DNA from: a virus
Length of the DNA: 22,749 bases
Reading direction: 5' to 3' (one strand)
IMG/VR virus record: IMGVR_UViG_3300020205_003169
Location: 1-22,749 of that record
Shown in pieces: positions 15,720 to 22,749 of the stretch (its first letter is position 1; each line of letters starts with the position of its first letter). A model generated the notes under the pieces. That model was not told the DNA's origin. It was given only the letters and a program-made list of their open reading frames with translations, and made no database searches. Both the position numbers and the translations under genes were made by a program.

Positions 15720-16040
15720 ATGCCAAGTAGATACCAATCCATATCCACAATGAAATCCGATACGGGTGTTACTTCGACTTCGAATAAGACCATGTATAAA
15801 CCAACATATTATCCTAATATTGAGGCCCAAGCAGATGATAATTACATCTTGACAGGTACAACAGATAGATTGGATAATATTGCTTATGATTTCTATGGAG
15901 ACTCTACTCTATGGTGGACCATAGCAATGGTTAATAATTTACCAGGAGATTCATTATTTCCTCCTCAAGGATTCTATTTAAGAATACCAAAGAATCTATC
16001 AGATATCTTAATGAAATACAACCAATCAAATAATATATAA
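15720..16040 (+). CDS. Baseplate wedge protein (T4 gp53-like)
   Basis: A 106-residue protein with a LysM-like fold region, TDRLDNIAYDFYGDSTLWWTI (about residues 48-68), followed by a proline-turn and FYLRIP (85-90). This is the core pattern of T4 gp53 and of the small LysM-like baseplate proteins in other contractile tails, where it helps connect wedge to hub and tube. It is shorter than T4 gp53 and consists mainly of the conserved core. It opens an operon with the hub-type genes and is the only wedge-type gene in the window. Confidence 0.82.
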   Translation: MPSRYQSISTMKSDTGVTSTSNKTMYKPTYYPNIEAQADDNYILTGTTDRLDNIAYDFYGDSTLWWTIAMVNNLPGDSLFPPQGFYLRIPKNLSDILMKYNQSNNI

Positions 16041-16046
16041 TAAGTT

Positions 16047-18182
16047 ATGGCTGATTTAGATTATACTAATATCGCTGGTTCTCCCTTTCAACCCTATGTT
16101 GCGACTCAAATTGAAAAACGAAAAAAACTTGTTGATAACGAAAATAGAAGCTCACAAGAATTACAATGGCTTACAAACAAAAATGTTTGGATCAGAGTAA
16201 GTTCTGGAGCTAATGTTTTATATGGTAATAAAAGATTTGGAGGATTAGAAGGAAATGCTTTATCTAAAAAGTATATCTTACAAGCTGGTCTTATAGACCA
16301 TAGTGGAGATGACCCAACAAAATGGAAACAACGTTCAGGATTAGGTGCTGATAGTGCTTATGGTATGGGTGGAACTGATACTTTTGGATATAAACCAATG
16401 CCTGGTATAACTGGAATAGCTATTAAAACTGGTGGTAAATTAGGTACTTTAAAAGAAACTACTATTGATTTTGTTTGCTATAACATGGAGCAACTAAATA
16501 TAATGGAGGCTCTTTATATGAAATTAGGATTCGGTCTTTTAGTAGAATGGGGCCATACTTTTTATATAGATAATGATAATGAAAAAATTGAAAGTGTTCC
16601 TTCACCTCTTCCCTTTTATGGTATCCATACTAAGGAAAAATTGATGGAACAGATAACTGCTTATAGAATAAAACATAGTGGGAATTATGATGCAACTTGG
16701 GGTACAATTAAAAACTTTACTTACTCATTAGCAGATAATGGTTCATTTAAATGTCAAGTCCAACTAGTTGGAGCAGGAGATATATTAGAATCATTAAAAA
16801 TTAATCTATCAGGAGAATTTTCAAGTAGTGCCAACTTAAGTGCTGGACAATCTGAACTTACATCTTCAATTTACCCTGTAGTAGCAGACTCTAATCAATC
16901 TTTACTAAATTCAGCTTTATATAGTATTTACTCTAAAGATGTAACAAGTGGGGAAAATATTAATTTTAAAATCGAAACATCAGATGAATATCTAGCTTCT
17001 ATTGAACCCTTTTTAGGTAATTTAAATTATTGGTTAGGAAGCAGTTGGGTAAATAATACTGAATTAGAACGCAAAGGATATCATTACCGTTTAATAAATG
17101 AACCTGGTATGAGTGAAAATACTGGGGGAGATATAGATTCTAAAGTTCCTCCAATTTTATATCCTTCTTCTCTTTTTGGGAAGTTAATTATGGGGTATGA
17201 AGTTAATGGAGAGGCTTTAAATGCTAATGATATAAATTCTAAAGGATTAGAACAAGTTTATATTACTTTAGGTCATTTACTTCTTTTAATAAAATCTAAT
17301 GGGATGTTATTCCAAAGAAATGGAGGAGAAGGTAAAGACAAACAAACCCCTTATATTTACATAGATATAAATCCTGAAACTAACAGATGTTATACATTTC
17401 CTGGACATTGTTCTTTAGATCCATCAGTATGTTTAATAGGTTCAACTAAATTACCTTTCGGAATAACTTCACAAACTTTTGAAGATATAAAGAAAAACTT
17501 TAACTGGTTTGATGATGATGGTACTGGAGGTAGGTTTATGTGGACTTTAGTAAATGTAGACTGGGTAGCAAGTCTCTTGAAAAAATGGAGAACAACAGAC
17601 CAAAAAGGAAATGTTTATTTTGCTGATTTAGTTAAAGATATTTTAGATGGTATTTCTAAAGCTACAGGAGGTTACAATGAATTTAGAATAGTACCTGATG
17701 ATGATTCAAGATGCATAAGAATACTAGACGATAGAAGAGTAACTAGCCCAACACAAACTGTACCTGCTTATACTCAAATCCCAGTATTAGGTGTAAAAAG
17801 TTTAGCTTATAATTTTAGTTATACTTCAAAGATTTCTCCAAATACTGCAGCCATGATAGTTATAGCGGCACAAGCTCAACCTTATGGAGTGCAAGGAGCA
17901 GAAAATGCTTTATCCTTCTCCCATTTAAATAAGGGATTATATAATAGGTTAGGTACTGTAGTAGTAGATTCTGCTACTGATAGTAATGCTACCACTAAAA
18001 CTAATAATAGTTCTGATCAAAGATATATAGAATTAAGAGATTTTATAGAAAAAATATATGATGGGACTGGTGGAGCTAAAACTGATGAAGAGAAAAAAGC
18101 AGCGGCCGCAGCAGCAACAGAAGCTGAAAATAAAGCTAATCATAGTACTATCTATACAGAATCATCTCAAGGATTTAAATAA
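16047..18182 (+). CDS. Large baseplate hub-type structural protein
   Basis: A 711-residue protein, not assignable to a single T4 gene by eye. Notable parts are GITGIAIKTGGKLGTLKET (about residues 129-147), GFGLLVEWGHTFYID (about 161-175), and a C-terminal segment SLAYNFSYTSKISPNTAAMI (about 584-603), which resembles the region near the end of large hub proteins. The last 35 residues are Ala/Glu/Lys-rich and charged, like a linker. The downstream gene starts five bases later and carries a further hub-like domain plus a lysozyme domain, so the two products together may fill the place of T4 gp27 and gp5. A hub role is inferred; a virion structural role is likely. Confidence 0.65.
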   Translation: MADLDYTNIAGSPFQPYVATQIEKRKKLVDNENRSSQELQWLTNKNVWIRVSSGANVLYGNKRFGGLEGNALSKKYILQAGLIDHSGDDPTKWKQRSGLGADSAYGMGGTDTFGYKPMPGITGIAIKTGGKLGTLKETTIDFVCYNMEQLNIMEALYMKLGFGLLVEWGHTFYIDNDNEKIESVPSPLPFYGIHTKEKLMEQITAYRIKHSGNYDATWGTIKNFTYSLADNGSFKCQVQLVGAGDILESLKINLSGEFSSSANLSAGQSELTSSIYPVVADSNQSLLNSALYSIYSKDVTSGENINFKIETSDEYLASIEPFLGNLNYWLGSSWVNNTELERKGYHYRLINEPGMSENTGGDIDSKVPPILYPSSLFGKLIMGYEVNGEALNANDINSKGLEQVYITLGHLLLLIKSNGMLFQRNGGEGKDKQTPYIYIDINPETNRCYTFPGHCSLDPSVCLIGSTKLPFGITSQTFEDIKKNFNWFDDDGTGGRFMWTLVNVDWVASLLKKWRTTDQKGNVYFADLVKDILDGISKATGGYNEFRIVPDDDSRCIRILDDRRVTSPTQTVPAYTQIPVLGVKSLAYNFSYTSKISPNTAAMIVIAAQAQPYGVQGAENALSFSHLNKGLYNRLGTVVVDSATDSNATTKTNNSSDQRYIELRDFIEKIYDGTGGAKTDEEKKAAAAAATEAENKANHSTIYTESSQGFK

Positions 18183-18187
18183 AAATT

Positions 18188-19258
18188 ATGGCTTTAATAT
18201 ACAACACTGATAAAACAGACTCTTGTCTAAACACATACAGAGAAGTATTCTCAGACCCTCTTAAATCAGGAGATGATAATGCTTTTACTGGTGATGTTAT
18301 ACTACCTTTAGATTTTAGTTTAGAAATGGATGGGTTAAGTGGAATAATACCTCACTCAGCTTTTACAATACCAGAAGATTCTTTACCTAACTCTTATATA
18401 ATTCAAGAGGGAGCTGATAAAGGGTTAACTAAAATAGCCTTTATTTTACATACAATAGATCAAAACTTTAACAATAATAAGTGGACAACTAAAATAACAG
18501 GACAAACTCTTAATATTAGATTTGAACCTATGACTGAGGCTGAGAAAAAAGCAATTAAAGATGCTCAAGAGGCTCAAAACTCAATGACTAAATATAAAGA
18601 CGCTGGTAATAAAGTAAATAGAAATCCATCAGATCCTCCAGTTAAAGTAACTAAAGAAATGAATACCTTTGAACAAGCAGCTAGAGCTGTTATTGTTAAT
18701 CTTGAAGGAGGTTATTATAATGGTGGTGGTAATGGAGATGCTAGATATAATACTAGTGGTGAAACTATGTTTGGTATAGATAGATTAAGAAATGGTACTT
18801 GTGGCCCATGTGTAAGATTTTGGAAAATTATGGATGATAATGGTGCTAGAACAAACTGGCCTTGGCTATATGTTCCAAAAGATCCAATTAAAGCTGATTT
18901 ATTTAATTTAACAGTCCAAATCCAAAAACCAAACTATATAAAATGGAGAGATAAGTATTTAGATGCAGAAGTAAAAGCTCTAGTAGAATCTGATGGAAGG
19001 TTATTTTATAATATGGTTTACGCCTCATGGAATGGAGCTGGATGGTTTAAAGGATTTGCAGAATTGCTAAACAATTCCTACAAACGTGGTTACAAAACAT
19101 CAGTACAATTATTAGAGGTTATAACACAAGAAAGAATCAATGGTGGTAAAGTAGCTTACACATTAGGAACAGGAAAAAACCTAGGACCTACTGGAGCATC
19201 TTTAATTCAACAAACAGGATATAAAATAGCAAAAGCTACAGGAGTAACAGTAAAATAA
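18188..19258 (+). CDS. Baseplate hub protein with lysozyme domain (gp5-like)
   Basis: A 356-residue two-domain protein. Residues 1-112 are beta-rich (GDVILPLDFSLEMDGLSGII at 35-54, KWTTKITGQTLNIRF at 98-112) and match the terminal strands of phage hub proteins. A charged linker follows (about 113-157). Residues 160-356 resemble a GH108-type or related muramidase: NLEGGYY with Glu173 as probable catalytic acid, then SGETMFGID (190-198), and a second half with VYASWNGAGWFKGFAELLNN (277-296) like the conserved C-terminal helices. By analogy with T4 gp5 it would sit in the hub and open the peptidoglycan during injection. It is not a free endolysin by layout. The exact glycosidase family is uncertain. 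Confidence 0.78.
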   Translation: MALIYNTDKTDSCLNTYREVFSDPLKSGDDNAFTGDVILPLDFSLEMDGLSGIIPHSAFTIPEDSLPNSYIIQEGADKGLTKIAFILHTIDQNFNNNKWTTKITGQTLNIRFEPMTEAEKKAIKDAQEAQNSMTKYKDAGNKVNRNPSDPPVKVTKEMNTFEQAARAVIVNLEGGYYNGGGNGDARYNTSGETMFGIDRLRNGTCGPCVRFWKIMDDNGARTNWPWLYVPKDPIKADLFNLTVQIQKPNYIKWRDKYLDAEVKALVESDGRLFYNMVYASWNGAGWFKGFAELLNNSYKRGYKTSVQLLEVITQERINGGKVAYTLGTGKNLGPTGASLIQQTGYKIAKATGVTVK

Positions 19259-19259
19259 A

Positions 19260-19868
19260 ATGAAATATTTCCCTAAATCCCGAATATTAACAGACCAGAA
19301 GGCCAATCAGGGTCAATTCAAAACCCCTGATGGTAAACCTTATGCTGGTCCCTACTATACTACTTTTAAAGGAGAATCATTTACTGGAGTCAACCCTACA
19401 TCAGGTAGTTCTCTTCCTTTGATTAATACTCCTTTAAATGAATCAAATGTAAATTTAGATATTGATACTATTAAAAAAATTCAATATACAGCTTTAAATT
19501 CTAATTTAAATATTAATTTAGTAAATCCTACACCTTTTACTCCTCGCCCAACAGATGCAGATTATAAAGTAGGAAAAATTACAAGGTATTTGGCAAGACA
19601 AAGAAGTGGTACTACATTTAGAATAATGGAAATTGATAAAGCAACTTATGATGCTTTCCAAAATAATAATACTAAAGATAATTATGCTTTATGGAAACCA
19701 ATTTCTATATTTTGGCAAATTTCTGGCCCACTTCGTAACGAAAGAATAAATAACATAACAACAAGAGCAGGAATAATAGATACTAATCAAAGAGTATTAG
19801 ATAACGCTGAGAAAAACTTTATAGGTATAAAACAATACCTTACTAATTTAACTCAGTTTTCTAAATAG
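19260..19868 (+). CDS. Putative baseplate-associated protein of unknown function
   Basis: A 202-residue protein beginning one base after the lysozyme gene stop. The N-terminal part has KPYAGPYYTTFKGESFTG (about residues 26-43), a motif type seen in structural proteins of environmental T4-like phages. The middle (about 98-160) is mixed alpha/beta with LARQRSGTTFRIMEIDKATY, and the end is helical. No enzyme motif was found. Its operon position at the end of the hub genes suggests a small hub or wedge component, or a protein that helps mount it. No terminator follows; a promoter-like element for the next gene begins four bases after the stop. Confidence 0.6.
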   Translation: MKYFPKSRILTDQKANQGQFKTPDGKPYAGPYYTTFKGESFTGVNPTSGSSLPLINTPLNESNVNLDIDTIKKIQYTALNSNLNINLVNPTPFTPRPTDADYKVGKITRYLARQRSGTTFRIMEIDKATYDAFQNNNTKDNYALWKPISIFWQISGPLRNERINNITTRAGIIDTNQRVLDNAEKNFIGIKQYLTNLTQFSK

Positions 19869-19872
19869 TTAT

Positions 19873-19887
19873 AATATTTATATCAAT
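19873..19887 (+). promoter_or_regulatory. Putative late promoter, copy 10
   Basis: AATATTTATATCAAT, core intact but the 3' part diverges; 11 bases before the ATG at 19899. Confidence 0.5.
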
Positions 19888-19898
19888 AAAATAAAAAC

Positions 19899-21059
19899 AT
19901 GAAAAACCCATACAGTTTAAAAAATATACTTCTAAGTGAAGGAACAACTAAAAATGAAGTAATTAAAAAAGCTATCCAAGGTATATTAAACGAAGATGTT
20001 CGTTTCAATTTCCAAAAAGGTGGAGGTGGAGGTAAAAGATTTATCCCTACTAATGGAATAGTACCAAGTAGATTATTTACAGCTTTACCTAACCATTTCA
20101 AAATGCTAGGAGATCAACTTCTAATATCTCCAGAAGCAGTAATTGCTTTAACTTCAGTTGAAAGAGGTAGAGGTGGTGCAGTTAACTATAAAGAATTATA
20201 TGGTAAACTTAGAGGATATTTTGATATTAAAAAAGCAGATTCAAGTTCAGAATTTGGTCCTGCTCAAACATCATCTTTCTTATCCCAATTTAAACAAGGT
20301 TTAAAAGGTAGATTAGAATCAGTTGTTGTAGGAGGTAAAGAATTCAAAGTATGGAATGGAGAAGGAAGTAAAGATGAAAAAGGAGATTTTATATTCCCTT
20401 TATCTCAATTTAAAGCTGATTCATTACAAGAAGACGAAGGTAATCTTAGATCACAACTACATACCCTTGTTGGTAATGAAATGAGATTAGGAAAGAGAGC
20501 AAATATGACTGGAGCATCTCATCACGAAGAGGAACATAAAAAAGCAGAAAAAGCAGTTGAAGATTTTCTTAGAAAAAATCCATCTATGGAGGAATATAGA
20601 GATAAAGTTGAAGATAATTTTACTAAACTATTGTATAAATCTGAATCCATAGAAGAAATAAACCTAGCAAAAGCTGTAGGAGTAGGAGCAATGGCTCTAG
20701 GAAGTATGATGGCTCCAAAAGCTCAAGCACAGCAAGCACCTAATACTTCTCAACAAAAAACTTGGCAACAAATGACTCAAGGGGAAAAAGGAGCTAAGAA
20801 ACAAGAGCTTATAAAAAAAGGAGGCATAGAAGCATTCAATGCATACAAAGACTCTATAGGTACAGATGCTAGAGGTAGAGCTGATGCAGTTCTAAACAAA
20901 GCAGCTGCAGATGCCGGTATGAGTCCTGAAAAATACATAAAATTCTTACAAAAAAGAAACAGTGGAGAAGATGCTGGGCTAAGCGGATTAGAAGGAGAAA
21001 AAGATGTAAAAAATCGTAGAAAAAGCCCTTGTAAAGGTGGTAACGGTTGTTACAAATAA
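19899..21059 (+). CDS. Putative internal virion protein with capsid-targeting-like N-terminus
   Basis: A 386-residue Lys/Glu-rich protein, family not recognised. The N-terminus MKNPYSLKNILLSE|G resembles T4 capsid-targeting sequences, which end in an LxE-type site cut by the prohead protease; a second LxE site is LNE at 30-32. Residues 37-55 include a Gly-run (KGGGGGKRF). Residues 256-278 form a hydrophobic Ala/Gly/Met segment ending AQAQ, like an internal membrane or signal-type segment. The C-terminus is charged and ends CKGGNGCYK with two Cys. If the N-terminus is a targeting signal, this protein would be packaged in the head and might be injected with DNA. It has its own late promoter-like element, in line with virion proteins. 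No catalytic function is claimed. Confidence 0.65.
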   Translation: MKNPYSLKNILLSEGTTKNEVIKKAIQGILNEDVRFNFQKGGGGGKRFIPTNGIVPSRLFTALPNHFKMLGDQLLISPEAVIALTSVERGRGGAVNYKELYGKLRGYFDIKKADSSSEFGPAQTSSFLSQFKQGLKGRLESVVVGGKEFKVWNGEGSKDEKGDFIFPLSQFKADSLQEDEGNLRSQLHTLVGNEMRLGKRANMTGASHHEEEHKKAEKAVEDFLRKNPSMEEYRDKVEDNFTKLLYKSESIEEINLAKAVGVGAMALGSMMAPKAQAQQAPNTSQQKTWQQMTQGEKGAKKQELIKKGGIEAFNAYKDSIGTDARGRADAVLNKAAADAGMSPEKYIKFLQKRNSGEDAGLSGLEGEKDVKNRRKSPCKGGNGCYK

Positions 21060-21079
21060 AAAAATAAACAAACATAAAA

Positions 21080-21385
21080 ATGAACAATAACTTTAATTTA
21101 AAAACATTCCTTGCTGAAGGGAAACTATTAAATGAAATCGAAGTACGTAGACCTGGTTCTATTAATATTGAAGACTTTATTGAAAATGAAGAAGAAATCG
21201 AAGATATTAGAGGAGATGAAAGAGTTGTAAGAATAAACTTTACTAAAGATGTATACGATAATACTGGAGAAGATGAAGAAATGGAAAAATTAGAGGATGC
21301 AGCTCGAGACTATATTTATTCAAAGTATCCTGATAATACCGGGTTAGATTGGAGAGATAGCTCTGAAGTTGAAGTAAACTTTTAA
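21080..21385 (+). CDS. Small acidic protein with the same targeting-like N-terminus
   Basis: A 101-residue protein, strongly acidic (runs such as ENEEEIEDIRGDE, about residues 35-47). Its start, MNNNFNLKTFLAE|GKLLNE|I, closely matches that of the preceding gene: a hydrophobic LKxFL core and LAE then LNE as LxE-type sites. Acidity, small size and a removable N-terminus are features of T4 internal head proteins. It lies 20 bases after the previous gene with no promoter-like element between, so both are probably made from one message. The remainder has no motif I recognise. Function unknown; a packaged protein is the best guess. Confidence 0.62.
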   Translation: MNNNFNLKTFLAEGKLLNEIEVRRPGSINIEDFIENEEEIEDIRGDERVVRINFTKDVYDNTGEDEEMEKLEDAARDYIYSKYPDNTGLDWRDSSEVEVNF

Positions 21386-21409
21386 TAAAAAACTCACATA
21401 CAAACTAAT

Positions 21410-21440
21410 TTGGCTCCCATAGGGAGCCTTATTACATTTA
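21410..21440 (+). promoter_or_regulatory. Possible Bacteroidota-type promoter for the polymerase gene
   Basis: TTG at 21410-21412 and TACATTTA at 21433-21440 resemble the TTG and TAnnTTTG boxes of Bacteroidota housekeeping promoters with a spacing of 20 bases, placing a start about 10 bases before the ATG. No late-type element is present here. Both boxes are short and the DNA is AT-rich, so chance is a real possibility; the upstream box also overlaps the hairpin. Confidence 0.25.
21412..21430 (+). terminator. Hairpin, probable weak terminator
   Basis: Perfect 7-bp stem GGCTCCC/GGGAGCC (21412-21418 with 21422-21428) and loop ATA, followed only by TTATTA. The stem is strong but the T-tract is poor. 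It sits between the late genes and the polymerase gene. Confidence 0.6.
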
Positions 21441-21455
21441 ACAAAAATAAAGGTT

Positions 21456-22749
21456 ATGTTTTACTTAATAGAAAATACCGAACAGTTATCTAAACTTCAT
21501 CCTTACGGAGATTGTTATATAAATGTTATCCCACTTTCCTCTCAATATCACCCTCTACTAACACAAACTTCCCTAATTTATTTCAAACAAATAGATTCGA
21601 AGGGATTAATTTTTACTATCCATCATAGTGAAGCATTTGCTGTAGACGAGCAAAAAGTAAAAGATTTTATCTTAAAACATAAAAATGTGTTTGTATTAGA
21701 TAAAAAAGTGACGGCACAATTGTTGGGGGAAGAATTTCTAGATAGTAAAGTAAAGGATTTACAACTTTTGTCACTATCCACATCCACTACCCCTCCGTAT
21801 ATACACGATTTTGATACTCATATACACACTCATTTCCAACGGCTTTATGGAGACAAACCTTATTTAAACTCCATTATCCCTATTCCTAAACATTATGATA
21901 CCCAAGAAGCTATATTTAGTGTTGTAAAGCATTTGATGGTTTATCCCGACATAAACCGGTATTATAACGACGAGTATGTTAAAGTGTACTATGGCATTGA
22001 AAAACAGGGTATCGCGTTAGATATGCCACTTTTTAGCGAGCATTTTAATCCACAAAATGTTAATTTCTCAATAAAGGATGACAAAATCTACACTCAATAT
22101 AATCTATATAATTTTACTTCTCGTCCGACAAATTCTTTTAACAATATTAACTTCGCGGCTTTAAATAAATCCAACGGTTCTCGTGAGGCAATCATATGTC
22201 AAAACGATATGTTATTTGAATTTGATTACGAGGCATACCATCCTAGAATTTTAGGTAAACTAATAGGATATGAGTTTGATCAAGGATCCATTCATACCCA
22301 TTTAGGTCAGATGTATTTTAAAACAGATATATTAACTCCCGAACAATATCAATCATCTAAAGAATTAACATTTAAACAACTATATGGAGGAGTGTTTAAA
22401 CAATATGAAGACATACCATTCTTTAGAAAAGTGGCGGCTTATGTAGATAAATTATGGGATGAATTTAATTATGGAGGATATATTACTTTAGTAGGAGGGA
22501 GACAATTATTTGCAAAAGATGTTGTAAACCCAACACCTCAAAAATTATTAAATTATTTAATACAGTCTGGAGAAACTTTTTATAATGTTAATTCTATAAA
22601 AGGTGTGCAAGCCTACTTGGTTGGTAAAAAAAGTAATATTATATTATACACATACGATTCGATATTAATAGATTATCATAAAGATGATGGGAAGGAGACA
22701 TTAATAGAGATAAAAAGGTTATTAGAAGAGCCATTCGGGTTCAAAGTTA
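21456..22749 (+). CDS. Divergent family A DNA polymerase (partial, runs off the window)
   Basis: 431 codons are visible with no stop. The start ATG at 21456 is the first in frame after the hairpin. About residues 170-190 give YYGIEKQGIALDMPLF, the segment that opens the polymerase domain in family A enzymes. Motif A is FEFDYEAYHPRIL with Asp257. Motif B is KELTFKQLYG: Lys302, Phe306, Tyr310 and Gly311 have the spacing of E. coli Pol I K758, F762, Y766 and G767, but the Arg four residues before the Lys is a Tyr (298). Motif C is YDSILID with Asp401; Tyr and Ser replace the usual His and Glu. The first 120 residues look like an exonuclease-type fold without clear catalytic acids. It would replicate phage DNA. 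T4 itself uses a family B polymerase. Confidence 0.85.
   Translation, partial: MFYLIENTEQLSKLHPYGDCYINVIPLSSQYHPLLTQTSLIYFKQIDSKGLIFTIHHSEAFAVDEQKVKDFILKHKNVFVLDKKVTAQLLGEEFLDSKVKDLQLLSLSTSTTPPYIHDFDTHIHTHFQRLYGDKPYLNSIIPIPKHYDTQEAIFSVVKHLMVYPDINRYYNDEYVKVYYGIEKQGIALDMPLFSEHFNPQNVNFSIKDDKIYTQYNLYNFTSRPTNSFNNINFAALNKSNGSREAIICQNDMLFEFDYEAYHPRILGKLIGYEFDQGSIHTHLGQMYFKTDILTPEQYQSSKELTFKQLYGGVFKQYEDIPFFRKVAAYVDKLWDEFNYGGYITLVGGRQLFAKDVVNPTPQKLLNYLIQSGETFYNVNSIKGVQAYLVGKKSNIILYTYDSILIDYHKDDGKETLIEIKRLLEEPFGFKV

Noticed and set aside
20523-20537. HEEEH (residues 209-213) in the 386-residue protein as a zinc-protease HExxH motif
   Set aside because: The segment is highly charged and rich in His, Glu and Lys, so a chance match is likely; no third ligand or other protease feature was seen.

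Overview
This window looks like part of the genome of an uncultured tailed phage with a T4-type contractile tail. All supported genes lie on the + strand, are tightly packed, and form the tail module. Clear markers are the tail sheath (7221-9299), the tail tube (9339-9827), a gp26-type baseplate protein (9919-10665), the tape measure (10963-13281) and a gp53-type wedge protein (15720-16040). The DNA is very AT-rich. Almost no gene has a Shine-Dalgarno sequence; starts sit in A-rich leaders, often as TTATGG. That fits a Bacteroidota host, but the host is an inference, not something the sequence names.

Layout. Positions 1-6849 hold the fibre/adhesin region: the end of an upstream gene, four Thr-Gly-Ser-repeat fibre-like proteins, an 855-residue adhesin with three jelly-roll-like modules plus a LamG-like end, and a small unknown protein. 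A GIY-YIG homing endonuclease (645-1361) sits inside this region. Positions 6898-9827 hold a small coiled-coil protein, sheath and tube. Positions 9919-13281 hold two overlapping genes followed by the tape measure, the arrangement typical of tail-assembly chaperones. Positions 13321-19868 hold baseplate and hub genes, including a protein that joins a hub-like domain to a lysozyme domain. Positions 19899-21385 encode two proteins whose N-termini look like T4 capsid-targeting sequences. From 21456 to the window end runs a divergent family A DNA polymerase, cut off by the window edge.

Transcription. Ten intergenic sites carry the same element, consensus AATATTTATWATAAA, 9 to 32 bases before a start codon. 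They probably are the phage's late promoters and divide the region into short operons. Three strong intrinsic terminators follow the tube gene, the chaperone-like pair and the 684-residue baseplate gene; a fourth hairpin precedes the polymerase.

The observations most worth checking are a probable +1 or -2 programmed frameshift at a run of seven T's (10639-10645), the repeated promoter element, the capsid-targeting-like N-termini, and the unusual motifs of the polymerase. No CRISPR array, tRNA, transposon or diversity-generating element was seen.
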